Positions 10,151 through 23,365 of a stretch of 64,000 nucleotides of DNA are shown piece by piece. The DNA comes from Spisula solida (lineage: Eukaryota; Mollusca; Bivalvia; Venerida; Mactridae): assembly GCA_947247005.1 (NCBI GenBank), contig OX365953.1:811001-875000 (forward strand), written 5' to 3'. A model generated the notes under the pieces. The model was given only the letters and a program-made list of their open reading frames with translations. It had not been told where the DNA came from and did not search any database. The translations under genes were made by a program, and so were the position numbers. Within the stretch, counting starts at the first letter, position 1; each line of letters begins with the position of its first letter.

Positions 10151-10910
10151 GAATTAAGTATGAAACAAGACTGCGTTCAATAAACGCTTATGCCCCCTGT
10201 GGAAGCCTTGTCCATAAATAAGACTAAGTCCAAAATTAGGTCAAGGTGAAGGTCAAAATGGGGTCAGGTGATACAGGTGTGTGGAGAGTGTTCATATCCC
10301 TTTCGCTGCCGACGTCAAAATGCCAAATAACGTCGACAGTGCCAAGCCTGTTTTGACGTAAACAAGTTGACGTGCAAAAAACTGCGCGGTAAGGCGCACG
10401 TTACAATGTAATTAGACGATAATTAAAGCGTCGTGTAGATATGTATGTTTTAGTTTAAATATAAATACACATACTGAACAAAATGGCATTAGGCTGACTT
10501 AATTAAATAGTTTGAATATCCATATGTTATTGCAATATTTTATCCAAGGTAAGTTTTTCAAAATATTTTATTCTAGTAAAAATATGCATGTTACTTCATG
10601 AATAGTTAGACACAATATGAGCCCTCAAACCCTGTTATTAGTTCATCATAGATTCCTTATCATGCGTTCGGATAATATTAATCGAATGATGTGCGAGTAT
10701 GCAGTCGCAAATTTAAAATTCTGATAAATCTATTACGTATTCAACATACATGTACCATCTTTCATGACATTCTGCTAAAAGCCGCTACTGTTGGCCTAAA
10801 TGTAATGTACAGGTCAATCTTGAACGGAGTGAATAAGCTAGGGCCCCTGGATTAATGAGTTTGTACTGCATCTAATAATTAAACTAAAGGATTGGGTACG
10901 AGTACATACA

Positions 10911-10987
10911 GCCATGACCGTGGTTCAGTAGTTATAGTGCGCTATATTTGTAACCCAGCGATCCGTGTTTGATTCCCGGTCGTGGCC
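10911..10987 (+). other. tRNA-like sequence
   Basis: GCCATGACC at the 5' end can pair with GGTCGTGGC at the 3' end (one G-T pair). Between them are an A-box-like GTGGTTCAGTAGTTATAG and a B-box-like GTTTGATTCCC. The anticodon arm is not clean; probably a tRNA-derived SINE head or pseudogene. Confidence 0.45.
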
Positions 10988-11749
10988 ATTCATACCATTC
11001 CGTGAAAAGTTGACAACGATATTAATGTTGATTTTCCTCCCCATGTTGAAATGTTGCTGGTTGCTTGTGGAATGGTAAGTTGGTATTTAGTTCGTGGTAT
11101 GGTTGTTCGGGTGACAGTGTTAGAAAACTGGTTAGGTGAATTGGCCGCCGCGTACAACATTTGTTATAAATCCCCTCCCAGAATATCAACGGAACCATAG
11201 CACCTACAATTTATTAATATTTTTAAAATATTATTTTGACGCAAACTGGTACTGTGTTTTCATGGAGATTACAGTGGATGTTACAAAGCAATCATATTAT
11301 ACGAGAGGGGATTGAGAGATACTGTGCGCACGGAAAGTAGGTGTCTTATAAGTCAAATTGGCTGTACCTTTCAATAGCGGTGACACAATAATAAACAAAA
11401 ACTTTACATTAATATTTTATATTACACCACATAGTTTGACTAGTTTACTTTTCAAGTAGTGCAGTGTAATGTTCTCTTCTCATTGTGCGACTTGTTTCAG
11501 TAAGCACTGCAACCCACTTCATTTTATTCAATTAATTTACCAATACATTTAGAACGTTCGTCAGTACATATGTACTAGTAAAGAACAAAATAATATGAAT
11601 ACGTAAAAAACAGAATCAACACTATAAAGGATGGTTGCAGCTTATATGTATATATTTAATTTTATTTATGGTTGGTGTTTTAGTGTGTGTCTTCTTCGAG
11701 TCTTGGTAATACGATAAGCAATCACTCAGTATAGCGATAAAGTTTCACG

Positions 11750-11818
11750 GTGGTCGCATGGGTATTGCTGTTGACTATGAATTGAGACGACACTGGTTTG
11801 AATCTCGGCCTCGGTACT
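11750..11818 (+). other. tRNA-like module (weak)
   Basis: A weak A-box-like TGGTCGCATGGGTATTG and a B-box-like GGTTTGAATCTCG with tRNA-like spacing. No paired acceptor stem was found. Confidence 0.25.
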
Positions 11819-14774
11819 TGGTCAGTTCTTATACGCTTTTAAGTCACTGTTTCCCATCCATTTACAGATAACTAGCCACGTGTGTATCTGTGCTGTACAA
11901 CGGATACACAGCATTACTAATTCCATACCAAATGGTTTCTTCGTTTAGCGTCCACCCTAAGTTCGAAAACATAGCTAGAGCTATCCTGGGAGAAAAAACG
12001 AAGCCCTCGAAAAAGAAGTCATACTGACTTCTATCCTCATCATTATATGGCTAATAAATATTTCTAATAATAAATCGTTTTGATAATTAGCATTGCCATG
12101 TGAATGTTCATGTATGTCGAATAAATCTATCTATCTATATATATAGCTTTCATGCATTGTCAACCATAATAACTTACTGAAATAACTGAAAACGTGTTTG
12201 TGTGACAAAAACACTAATACTGAGCTTAAATTTAGAGTCAACATTTACTAGTACACACAATCTTTACAAATCTCATTGAATAAGAGCTAAGAATACGCTA
12301 AAATGATAAACATTTATTACTTAACACTTGGTGTTTTTTCCTTCTCAGGACGCCCAAACCTATCAGTCCGCGGATGCTAAGCGAAGAAACAATTTGGAAT
12401 GGCCAAATGAGTCCATGCAAAAAGAGATAAGGTATTTGACCCTGGCTGACCACGCACTTACGACTGTGATGTGTCTCATAAATTATATCGAGGAATCGAA
12501 ATATGTATGTGTGGTGATATAATTAAGCGATTGGGGAGTGAACTAATTTTGTATGGACGTAATGTTTTCATGTCGTATGACGAGATAGTGATTTTGCAAT
12601 ATAATTACAATTTGAGGTAATAAGTTCAAAGCACACAACCTTCTTTTCAAGAAGAATGTTATATGCATTTATGATACAAATGATTAGTTTAAGAAGTAAC
12701 TCGGCTCTTTGCGACCTTCGTAATACCGGTAGCATCATCACGCAATCTCGATTTAATTAAACGCGAAGCGTGCAAGTAATCAAATTAGCTTCCCCAGTTT
12801 ACATATCCCGTACAATACGGTACTACGTATTCAATGACCTGCTACTATATATACTGTCTAGATTAAGGCCAGCAATTTTGTATGAATATAGCGACCATTG
12901 GACGTAGGTCTAAGATCGAGTCCAGCAATCAAGACCTTCTCTACTAATAATTAGGCATGACTTAGATATCCACGTACAGACCCCATCCCTCTGGTCAAGC
13001 ACTATCATTCATCAAAATACCGATCGAAATACACCAGTACTCGACTCGGATAGCGCTGGTTGAAGATCCAAAGTTCGCTCAAATTTAATAAGGATCATTA
13101 CCTCCGAATGTAGAACGAATTCAAGTCAAGGGGGTACTGGATGCCTAGCAAGGGGCAATGGATGCCTACTAAAGGGATCGTTGAACGAATGTCTAATGTA
13201 TTTTGACCAACACAGGCTCATGTTAAAGTAATGTCTACTTATGGGCTTTATAACCAGTAGGTCTAGCACTTACAGTGGATAACAGACACTGGTGAATATG
13301 CTTTGGATCCGTGGCTGAGTTAAGACCGAATACAATATGTTAATGGTTGAGCACAAGTCTAAGATCGAGTACAAACTTAGGACTAGAGTTGAAAGCCTAC
13401 GATTGGGCATCAAACAAACAAGTGACACAAAAAGCACTTTGGACATGCAATAAAATTCTATTATTTTGTGCGTTGATTGATCACATATATGGTTTTTTTT
13501 CAAATTTATTCCGAGGAAGTACCTCATCTATATGCTGTCATTCATAATACAAATATGCAACTAAATACATCCTACATAAATTGTTCAGTGGTTGGTTACT
13601 TATTTGGGACAGTAATGATATAGTTAAGTGCGTTTACAAACATGGTATTCAGTGTGATAATAAGTGTTTAATTATTTTCGCGTCTCGTTTCAAAGACGTA
13701 GATCTATAGTGATGATGCACAATATATTTTGTTTTATTTATAATTGTTGAATAACATGTTCCACAATGAACTTCCAACCCGGTGCCTAAAGTTTTGGAAG
13801 AAAATATGACGCAGTATGTGAAGACAGATTATGATTTTATTCATGAATGTGCGCAATTGTACTAATGATCCCCAGAAACGCAATGGTTGGACCTTCCTGT
13901 GTGTTATTTTTCCCGGGGGTCAAGTTCGTGATGAAGGGGTGCCATGTTATATAGAACATGTATGATAGCAGGCAATTTACGACATTCATTTCAACAATAT
14001 TGAGCCCTATATATCATTAATGATGTCGAGTTTGCTTCATTAATTGGTTTGACATCATACAACGTTGCGTTGAAAATTAACACGTCTTGTGTGTATACAA
14101 GTATTACAAAATATACATTCATTTGCTAATTATTCAATGGAATTGTACTAAACTTTCAGTAAAAGAAAATTAAACTATATAGATCATCATTCTTTCCATA
14201 GTTTATGAATAATTAACGATGTCCCGTGTCAAAATGGAGTGAAAATAACGCAAATTTCGTAGCATAATTATAGAGTATCAAACATGAATATTTAATTATT
14301 TTTGCGATCAGACAAAAGAGTTGTCATTTTTCAACAACTGTACATAGTTTATTTTTGTGCAACCGTCTATAACTGCATCATTAATCACTTTTTCGGAGGT
14401 CACTTTTGATGCGTGAACCGCGAAATGGCGCCAATCGTAACGTCGTCATACGCATGACGTCATGTCCGAATTCACCCCTACTTGTTTACATCTTAACCCT
14501 TTCGTACGATGATAGGATGTAATATTTCCAGGTTCCTTAAGGACATACAAAATAGGCCCAAAATAGGCCCGCGGCACTCAACGTAGTATAACAAAATAGG
14601 CCCAAAATAGGCCCGTGGCACTTGGGGGGATATACAACATCCATGCAAGTTTGGAAGCTTTGTAGCAAGCCATAATGATGCTAGAAGAAACAGTCAATTT
14701 GGGTTAACCAGGACGGACGGACAGGTGAATCACTATATGCCTCCCGATCTATCGATACGGGGGCATAAAAATAG

Positions 14775-15221
14775 AAAGGGGAGTAACTAAAAAAATATGC
14801 AATCAAGAGTTATGGTTCTTGTGCACTGCACTTCCCCTCAACAGGGGTGTCAACAGAGCCAAATTAAAAATCCTGAAAGTCATATGCGGCTGACCATTTT
14901 TGACAAACTAGAGGCCGTTAACCATATATAACTCAGTTTTTCAAACTTTTTATTGAAGAAAATCAAGGATAGACAAATCCTGAATTCCGTATAAATCAGG
15001 AAAATTGACACCCCTGCCTCAATGAGGTCTTGTCACCGATGAAGTTTCAAATTGATATCTCTAATACTGTTCAAGTTATGGCCCGGACAAGAATGAAGTG
15101 TGAAAAATTACAAAGGGGAATAACTAAGAAAATATGCAATCAAGAGTTATGGTTCTTGTGCACTGCACTTCCCCTCAATGAGGTCTATTCACCTAAGAAG
15201 TTTCAAATTGATATCTCTAAT
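14775..15221 (+). repeat. HINE-core tandem repeat (same family as 9.6 kb)
   Basis: Three partial units carry GAGTTATGGTTCTTGTGCAC, CTTCCCCTCAATGAGG and AAATTGATATCTCTAAT. An unrelated block of about 160 bp interrupts the first unit (14840-15015). The array ends at CTCTAAT where the next element begins. Confidence 0.6.
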
Positions 15222-15985
15222 CAGAGCAACAGATAAGGTTTTAGGCAATTGGGTATTTTACCCCCAAGTTTCAATTTTATTTGGGTTTTGACAAATTCTA
15301 ATTGGGTATTTGATAAAACTAATTGGGTTATTGGTCTTTTATGTACTATTTTTCACTATAACATCATTTTCTATTTGCTTTTTCTTACTCCCTCCTCTCA
15401 AAATCTATTAACACATGATTAACTAAAGTCAGAATAGGACATTAATTATAGAATCAGCATAGGTCAGATTTCAAAACTTGGCATTACCGACCTATCAATT
15501 TCATTCTGAATTTTGCAATGACAAAGCTATCTTTGTCCTTGCAGCACACCTTTGCTCATGCAGTGCATGGACAAAGCTACCATTGCTCAAGCACATTTCA
15601 CTCTCACTGAGAAATTTACAAAGCTACCTTGGTCCATGCGCTGCATGGACAAAGCTACCTTTGCACATTTCTCTTGCTGAGAAATTTACAAAGCTACCTT
15701 GGTCCATGCGCTGCATGGACAAAGCTACCTTTGCACATTTCTCTTGCTGAGAAATTTACAAAGCTACCTTGGTCCATGCGCTGCATGGACAAAGCTTACT
15801 TTGCACATGCACTGCATGGACAAAGCATATACGCACATGCGCCGCATGGACAAAGTTATTTGAAATTTGAGTGTTAGGTGGCATCATCTAACCTCAACTT
15901 ATAGAATATGTTGTGAGTTGAATAAACTTGCAATCACTAATTGAAGATTTTCTTAGTAAGATCCTCTCCAAGAGGCTATCGATCT
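15222..15985 (+). mobile_element. Repeat element with palindromic 70-bp array, plus copy
   Basis: Begins CAGAGCAACAGATAAG and matches, in the opposite orientation, 46585-47178. Shared parts include GATTAACTAAAGTCAGAATA, GGCATCATCTAACCTCAACT and the central array. The right boundary is approximate. No transposase; probably non-autonomous. Confidence 0.65.
15540..15860 (+). repeat. 70-bp tandem array with hairpin GTCCATGCGCTGCATGGAC
   Basis: The hairpin (8-bp stem, 3-nt loop) recurs with exact 70-bp spacing (15631, 15701, 15771 starts) between AAAGCTACC blocks, followed by degraded GCATGGACAAAG copies. Short ORFs through it arise from the repeat. Confidence 0.8.
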
Positions 15986-18509
15986 TGCTGTAAGGTCTGG
16001 CATAGTGCCGTCAGCAGCTTGTATCAATTTTTAGCAGGGCTCTTTTCTAAACTTTGGAATGGAACCTTTTGGTATTGGTATTTTGGTATAGCAATAGGGA
16101 AGTGTTTTTAACAGGTAAACTTTATTTTGGGGTAAACGGCTTGGGTTTTTCAACCCCACCCTAAAGTATAAAACACTGCTTAAAATGAATGATACATGGT
16201 GTAGTATTTTAATGAACAAATGTTATTTTTGCTTGAAAATGACTGGTTAGGTATACATTTGTCTGAAAGTGGTTATGTAGAAGTCCAATAATTTGTTGTT
16301 TATATTTTAATATTGCTGTAATGTTGTCGTTTTTGCGCCTCTTCAGTATTTGTTCCAGCATTTAATATAGTGATTAGTCGAAGCATTGTTCATCATTGTA
16401 CTCCATCATTTTGGGTAAATATTATAAAGCCCGAGTCATCATTTTCTTGATCAGTGCTGGAGCGCTCACGATTGATTGGTCTTGGAAAACAAGCACTGGG
16501 ACAGACGGACAAAGTATGATCACATGAATTGATATTTTTGTTTAGAATGCTAAAATGAATAAATAAGTATAGAGTATGTGTTGATTTAGTATAATTATTA
16601 GTACAGAATAAGAACTAATCAAAATTTCACATAATACAGAAACTTTTGCATACTGCAATTAATAAATGTCAGTTACATCACATTCATCAAGTTTTTCAAC
16701 ATTGTTCAACATTTACTAACAATACACAGTTCACGGAGTTCCTCAACATTCGTGGCCCACTACACAATCATTGTTGTAGGTTTCTAAATATAGATGATCG
16801 ACTTCAGCTGCTTCTGTCTTGTTTCTTCAATATTCTGCTTAAAGATATAGAAAAAATAAGTGTATTAGTTATTGTTGTGGTTTGCAATTAGAAAATTTGT
16901 AATGTTCAGTTTATAGGCTGAAACAAATTAATAGTGTGGTTCTCGTTACCCGACGGACCTTAATGTTTTGCCCCTACCTTTAATATTTAATGGGCAATGG
17001 ACGCCTTGTCCATAATAAGAATCTAAGTCAATCAGGGTTCATAATTCCGTTTAAATGTTAGATAGTATTAACTGTACATGGCTTTGACAATTTAAAGGGC
17101 TTAGGATGGTAAAACATTTTTAGTATGCCAAGTTTGAAAACAATGCCTTGATGGATTTGATGTAACACCAGAAGTTTTTCTCCTTATATAACATACGCTT
17201 CCTAAAAATCCAAAGTTATGCCTACTTGTTTGTTTCCCAAAACAGGAAATTAAATTAAATTATGAGGCTTAGGCCCCTTCCCAAATTGAACAGAATAAGC
17301 CCTGAAGACAAATGGCCAATTTGGGTTAACCAAGAATTTCTTTTTGGCCCGTAAAATTAAAAAAACTAAGATGACCCAGTTGCTAACTTTACCTAGATTT
17401 TACAGAGACCAAATTTGAAGTCAAAACAGTGACTGTTAGCAGGTTTTTAAAGCATGATGACCCAGTTGTGAATTTGAACTAGATTTTACAGAGACAAACT
17501 GATACATATCACACTCACAGTATCAGAGTGTTAACAGTCAATTTGTTGACAATGCAAGACGAGATGATTACCTTACCTTGAACACAAACTTATCTAAACT
17601 ATTAAAGGGGCATAGGGCCATAACGCATGACAATAATCCACAACCTAACATTCTTTTTAATAAGCAAAACTAGGTATTCATGTCAAGTTTCATTGAAATC
17701 TTTTGTAGTGTATGCAGACCTTTTTTTCCACAGTTGGTGCAAATCTTAAAATGATATATAAGTACCACATTCAACTACAGGTAAATTTACTTTGATATGT
17801 CAAGGCATAGGATCATACCTGCAACCTTCCATACCTAAAACTAAAGTTTAGTTATATGTTAGGACTTCTGACAGTTAGTATTTCAGCATTTTATTCATTC
17901 AAATTTTTTATAGCTGAAACGTAGGCTTTCAGTGGTTAAGTTTGTTTCTGGTTCTGTATGGGCATTGTGCCGTGTACTTGTGGTATGTGATTTTTAGGTT
18001 TTCTGTACTTGGCTTGAGAGTTGCCTTCCTTGTCTGATTTTCTGTTATCTTTTTACACAGACTCTAAACTAATAGGGCCGTCACATCAATAGCTTTATGC
18101 TATCCACAGACAGTTCTGAACAAATATCTCTGCTAGTCATAGAAATGTTTCAAACTAGATTTGTGTTATAGCACAGTAAATGGGTTGCATAGTCTACATA
18201 CCTTACTTTGTTCTCTTCATGGAGATGTCAGTAGCTTCATTTATTCCCAAGTTTACAAGTTGTTAACATCCTCCATCTTACTGAGTTACATAGTGAACTG
18301 TAGTCTGTACTGATAGATCTATAGAAAAAACAAATTCAAAGATACACATTCAGTAAGTTTACACTTTAGTCAATGTCATAAACAGTGTAGCCATACCACG
18401 TGACTTTTGACTACAGTTACAAGAAGAAAGTTGTAAACATGGGAAAATAAAATAGCTACAAGTATTTTATTTCTTCATCAATTTCTATGAAATATACGTA
18501 GAGTAATGA
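15986..18509. other. Gene-free stretch with repeat fragments
   Basis: No credible ORF, RNA or splice-supported exon. 16980-17040 and 17180-17340 resemble parts of the short HINE at 59.5 kb (GGACGCCTTGTCCATAA, CCAATTTGGGTTAACCA). 17360-17560 holds two decayed GACCCAGTT/CTAGATTTTACAGAGAC units. Confidence 0.5.
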
Positions 18510-19445
18510 AACAAGAGGATCATAGATCCTGGGGAGCTCACCTGCTAAACATGGCCAAACTTTGAACTTGACCTTAAGGTCATCAAGATGAACATTTTGA
18601 CTAAACTTGATGAAGGTTAAAGCAACACGGAGGCCTCCAGAGTGTTAAAAAGGTTTTGCTATTATTTGACATATTGACCTAGTTTTTTAGCCACATGACC
18701 CAACTTCAAACGTGACATTAAGGTCATCAAGATAAACATTTTGACCAAAGATGATGAAGATTAAAGCAAATGTATTGCCTCAAGAGTGTTAACAAGGTTT
18801 TCCTATTATTTGACCTTTTGACCTAGTTTTTGACCCCATATGACCCAACTTCAAACTTGACCTTAAGGTCACCGAGATAACCATTTGGACCAAACTTAAT
18901 GAAGATTAAAGCAAAAATGTGGCCGCCAGAGTGTTAACAAGGTTTTCCTATTATTTGACCTTTTGACCTGTTTTTGATCCCACATGACCCAACTCCGAAC
19001 TTGACCTTAAGGTCATCAAGATAAACATTTTGACCAAACTTCATGAAGATTAAAGCAAAAATGTAGCCCCCAGAGTGTTAACAAGGTTTTCCTATTAGTT
19101 GACCTTTTTACCTAGTTTTTGACCCCATATGACCCAACTTAAAACTCGACCTTAAGGTCACCAAGATGACCATTTGGACGAAACTTAATGAAGATTAAAG
19201 CAAAAATGTGACCTCGGAGTGTTAACAAGGTTTTCCTATTATTTGACCTATTGACCTAGTTTTTGACCCCACATGACACATATTCGAACTTGACCTATAT
19301 TTCATTGTGATTCATCTACTGACCAAAGCAAAACTGAAAGTACTAGAGTGTTAACGGTGAAAAGTTTAACGGACAGACGGACGACGGACGACGGACAAAA
19401 AACAATCACAAAAGCTCACCTTGCCAAAGTGGCAGGTGAGCTAAA
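18510..19445 (+). mobile_element. HINE/pearl-like element, full length
   Basis: 5' end AACAAGAG with stem-loop GGATC-ATA-GATCC (18517-18529), then AGCTCACCTG (18535-18544). The core has about five 155-bp units (GACCCAACTTCAAACTTGACC, TGAAGATTAAAGCAAA, GTGTTAACAAGGTTTTCC). ACGGACGACGGACG follows, then a 3' stem-loop (19413-19442) with inner pair GCCA/TGGC. CAGGTGAGCT at 19433-19442 is the exact complement of the 5' AGCTCACCTG. Subterminal inverted repeats, tandem core and 3' hairpin are the HINE plan. Confidence 0.85.
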
Positions 19446-19949
19446 AATCGGTAAAGCTGCTGAAACAGATCTTATATAATAATTACACGGAAAGCAAATA
19501 ATTGCCCCCTTAGCATGGCGTATATTTTGTAGAAATCGATAAGGAAATAAAATACTTATGGCTATATTTGTGTTCCAATGTTTACAAATTTCTACTTGTA
19601 ACTGTAGTAAAAAGCCACGTGGTATTGCTACCCTGATATACACAACATTAAAATTGGTAGTTGGGAGTCATTGGTGCACCCTAGTAGAACAGTCAGTAAA
19701 CTGTCTGGTAGCCATTATAGCCAACTAGCCACATATGTATGATGTGAATTGTTTGAAAATAATAAGACTAAAGTGAACATGTCTATCAGACACTATCTTT
19801 GCCTTACTAGGCTAGGAAACAGAATTTGTAATGCACATTGTAAATTATCATTGTTCACTGACACAACAGTTCGCTATTGGCACTGTGTGTGCTATAAAAC
19901 TGAATGTCATTTACTATTCCTAGATCAACTGACAAAAAGGTAATATTAA

Positions 19950-20395
19950 GTGTTTTGACTCCAGATGAACCAATATCGAAATTGACCTAGATTTTGTGCA
20001 GATGATCATTGTGACCAATTTTCATAAAGATCAGACACAAATTGTGACACCTTAAGTGTCTACTGTACATAACGCCTTTCTATGATTTGACCTAGTGGTG
20101 TTTTTGACCAAAGATAATCCAATATCAAATTTATTATTTGACCAACATCAAGTGACCTAATTTTTGACTCCGAATGACCATATAAGTTATAACAAACTTG
20201 ACCTAGATTTTGCTGACATGATCATTGTGACCAAGTTTAACCTTATGGCCTAGTTTTTGATCCCTGATGACCCAATATCGAACTTAGATTTCATAACAAT
20301 TAGGTTAAAATTGTGACCTCTACTGACTACACAAGATTTTTATATGATTTGACCAAGCTAGAGACCTAGTTTCCTTTTTTAGTTCAGTACACTCA
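19950..20395 (+). mobile_element. HINE core fragment, ends missing
   Basis: Three decayed units of the GACCTAGATTTTGT / ATGATCATTGTGACCAA family without 5' or 3' terminal stem-loops. Confidence 0.6.
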
Positions 20396-20496
20396 GTCCC
20401 ACTCTTGGGCAATATCGTAAGTATACACTAGAGCACAGGTGTTTGGCATGTGGATATGACCCCCACATGGTCCCCTCTACAACCCAACATCAAAAA

Positions 20497-21437
20497 ACAA
20501 GAGGCCCCCTTTGGGCCCTAGGTCGCTCACCTGTCATACTAGTGCATGCACACCCCTATGGTGACCCTACACATTTTCTGAATAAAATTTAAGGAAATTC
20601 AGCCTCTATTGCAAGTGAATGTTTTGACCCCAGTTGACCCAAAATCGAACTTGGTCTAGATTTTGTTGACAGGATCATTGTGACAAAGTTTCATAAAGAT
20701 TAAGTTGAAATTGTAACCTCTGGTGACTGTTTTTCTATGATTTGACCTATAATTTAAACAAAATATTTTGGAACTCCATATTTCTGTACAAATACATGCT
20801 ATAAAGACAAAACAATACCGTAATACCTAAATACTTAAAAAAATAAAAATTATGGTTTCAATGAGGTTTGAACCCACGACACTCAGGAAAATGTCAATTG
20901 ACAGTGTGACCTTGTTTTTGACCCCAGATGACTCAAAATCGAACTTGACCTAGATTTTGTTGACAGGATCATAAAGATTAAGTTGAAATTGTAACCTCTG
21001 GTGACTTCACAAGGTTTTTCTATGATTTGACCTATAATTTAAACAAAATATTTGGGAAAAAATATTTTCCTCTATATAACTGTACAAATACATGCTATAA
21101 AGACAAAACAATACCTAAACACTTAAAAAATAATAATTAAACAATAAAAATTATGGTTCCAGTGGCCCGAGTGGGGTTTGAACCCACGGCCCTCAGGAAA
21201 ATGTCAATTGACATTGTGATTTTTGTAATTGACATTGTGACGTCGTTTTTTGATCCCAGATAACCCAAAAATCAAACTTGACCTAGATTTTGTTGAGATG
21301 ATCATTGTGACCAAGTTTCATAAAGATTAGGCCGAAATTGTGACCTCTAGAGAGGACACAACCCAATTGTTGACGGACGGACGAAGAGTGATCACTGTCA
21401 TCACAAAAGCTCTGTCACTTTGTGACAGGTGAGCTAA
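20497..21437 (+). mobile_element. HINE/pearl-like element, full length, with repeated inserts
   Basis: 5' AACAAGAG with GGCCC/GGGCC stem (20503-20517), then GCTCACCTG (20525-20533). 3' stem TGTCAC-TTT-GTGACA and CAGGTGAGCT (21426-21435). Two successive core units each contain the same insert (20750-20908 and 21032-21240) starting ATAATTTAAACAAAATATTT and ending near AAAATGTCAATTGACA. Confidence 0.85.
20750..21240. repeat. Two copies of one insert at equivalent sites in adjacent core units
   Basis: Each copy shares TGTACAAATACATGCTATAA, AAAACAATACC and GGTTTGAACCCACG. The last string is B-box-like on the minus strand, hinting at a tRNA-related origin; no A box is clear. Confidence 0.6.
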
Positions 21438-23365
21438 AAAAAATCAAATCTCTGTTCTGGATTTGGATTTTTTTATGTTGGGTTGTAGTTGGGAGTCATA
21501 TCCTCATGCCAAACACCTGTGGGCTAGCCTAGCTAAAAACATACAAGGCACAATGCCCAACACACAATCGATCGAGAAAATGATCCGCCAAATATACACC
21601 ATCTCATGATCTGTCAAACGTTTAAACGCTGAATGAACACAACGGCTGAATTAGATCTACCGACTGACATAGTTTTAGCTGCCTTGAGTCCTAAAAAGTT
21701 AAAGAACAAAAGCTATTTGTCAAGGTTTCTGCTGAATGACCAAGTTTCAACAATAAAAAAGCTGAGGAAAAACTCACCTGACAAAACTTTTGTCAAAAGC
21801 CGGTTGTAGCCAAATGGAAGTGTTCGCCGTCTACTCTTGTCGTGATGACTTGCTAGAAGTTGTCTACTGTAGAAATATAATCTAGATAAAGTCATTCTTG
21901 AAGTAATATTTCTTTACATCCGTGTCTTTTCTAAATATTGGTGGTCTAAATAGTCCATGTGCAAAAATTTAATCCCAATCATCGGCATACGACAATGCTT
22001 CAGTGTCTAATCTATGACGCCATCGATGACGTCATTTATTTGCAAGTGCACGATGTTTTATTTAATTGGATTTTAATTGGGTTCAACATAGATAAAATGT
22101 AAAAAGTCAGTTTGTCCATCTCGGCATTTTTTTTTTTTAATTTTTTTTTTTTTTCAAAATCATTTTAAGTGACGACATTGGCTTAAACATCCGTATAAGG
22201 AACTATTGTGACGGAATTGCAGCTGAAAATATTTATATGTCGCCCTAACATGGACTTATTCGTAAATTGTTTGATGCGGTTCCATTTGATGTTAGATGTC
22301 GGCATTTCGCCGACGCGGTGCTTATTGATGTGCCGGTCTGTTGGATGTCGTTATATATATAGCTCGCCGAATTGTCGCTTTGAAGTCGATATTTTTCGCG
22401 CACTTGAACTGCACTTAATGACATCTAATATTTACGAGGATGGGTGTAATCTCAAGAGATCGCGTTTTAGGGACTAATGTGCTCTTGGGTAAATGTTGTT
22501 TAATCGCCAAATAATATGGATATCGAGAACGTACATTTAATTTCGTAGTTCGACTATCGCTTTTGGAATTTTGAGCGCCGACACTTTTTTGCTAAAATCA
22601 GTACAAAATAACAAAGATCTCCCGTATTCTTTGGAAATAATAGACAAAATAGGAAACAAGAACTGTTCTTTTCCAAATTATTCTTAAACGGCATTTGCTC
22701 AGCGACAAATTCGTAAAACGAAAAAAAACAAGTACATTTTCACTAATATCTCGAACCACGGAATTATGCAAGGATAAATACGCCCGTAACAACCGAGGCA
22801 ACAAATCACCATCACACTATAATGGCGTATTCAGTAGTAGTCGCACAACGTTACACGGCAACGTACAAGTATGTCGAACGTACACCAATGTTGGCCAAAG
22901 TCTATTTAAAAAGATGGGTGATACGGTGATTGAGTGATTAACGCTCTTGACTACTGATCGAGGGGTCCCTGGTTCGATCCTCGGCCGGGACACGGGTTTC
23001 ACGAAGAGGCGCGGTCTATTTGTAAACGCACAGTGCCTTCTAATCTTCTAGGTGAAGACGCATTATTTTGAAAAATAAAACGTTCTTCAGGGATTAGACG
23101 ACGGAAATCAAGTCCGTTGATTGGTCGACAAAGTCGAGCAAACACTTATTTACATTTGAAGACAAAAACGCCTTTTGAAAAGTGCACTTTCTCAAGATTA
23201 TAATGCAATATTTTGAGACACTTTTAGCTGCAATTGTATCTCAAGTCAAGTCCAAATTTATGTATTGTATGAATTTGGTTATAACAATCTCAACGGGTCT
23301 TAGGGGCGTAGCTTGAGCATATGTGCTGCTTGTACTCCCAATGACAGGGGGTCTGGGGGCATTCC
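21438..23365. other. Gene-free stretch
   Basis: No supported gene. The 89-codon plus-strand reading frame at 22208-22477 has no recognisable domain and lies in sequence with local CG-rich inverted motifs (GATGTCGGCATTTCGCCGACG). Homopolymer T runs at 22125-22155. A GATGACGTCATT CRE-like palindrome occurs at 22025; its role is unknown. Confidence 0.4.
22921..22995 (+). other. tRNA-like module
   Basis: GATTGAGTGATTAACGCTC (A-box position) and GGTTCGATCCTCGG (good B box). The acceptor stem does not pair, so a SINE head or pseudogene is likelier than a tRNA. Confidence 0.4.

Larger units (their letters stand above)
10298..14629. mobile_element. 4.3 kb insertion of unknown type
   Basis: Left junction TTCATAT|CCCTTTCGCTGCC at 10297/10298 and right junction CTTGGGGGG|ATATACAAC at 14629/14630; the empty site reads TTCATATACAAC. 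ATAT on both sides is a possible 4-bp target duplication. I see no convincing terminal inverted repeat, no transposase and no ORF above 90 codons, so this could be a non-autonomous element or a composite. The last 110 bp hold two copies of CAAAATAGGCCCAAAATAGG. Two tRNA-like modules lie inside. Confidence 0.6.
10163..14770 (+). mobile_element. Short HINE-like element split by a 4.3 kb insertion
   Basis: The two halves (10163-10297 and 14630-14770) together match the continuous copy at 59505-59802. The 5' end is AACAAGA then a GCGTT/AACGC stem-loop. The 3' end has a stem-loop ending GGGGGCATAA preceded by ACGGACGG. Confidence 0.85.

Noticed and set aside
10298..14629. piggyBac element suggested by TTAACCCTTTCG near 14489 and CCCTTTCG at the left junction
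   Set aside because: The two motifs are in the same orientation, not inverted, and the left junction lacks TTAA.
15478..15877. Two ORFs with repeated WSMRCMDKATFAH-like text
   Set aside because: Direct translation of the 70-bp palindromic array.
22208..22477. 89-codon ORF
   Set aside because: Cys-rich look was tempting as a small secreted protein, but it has no signal peptide, no conserved spacing and no splice context.
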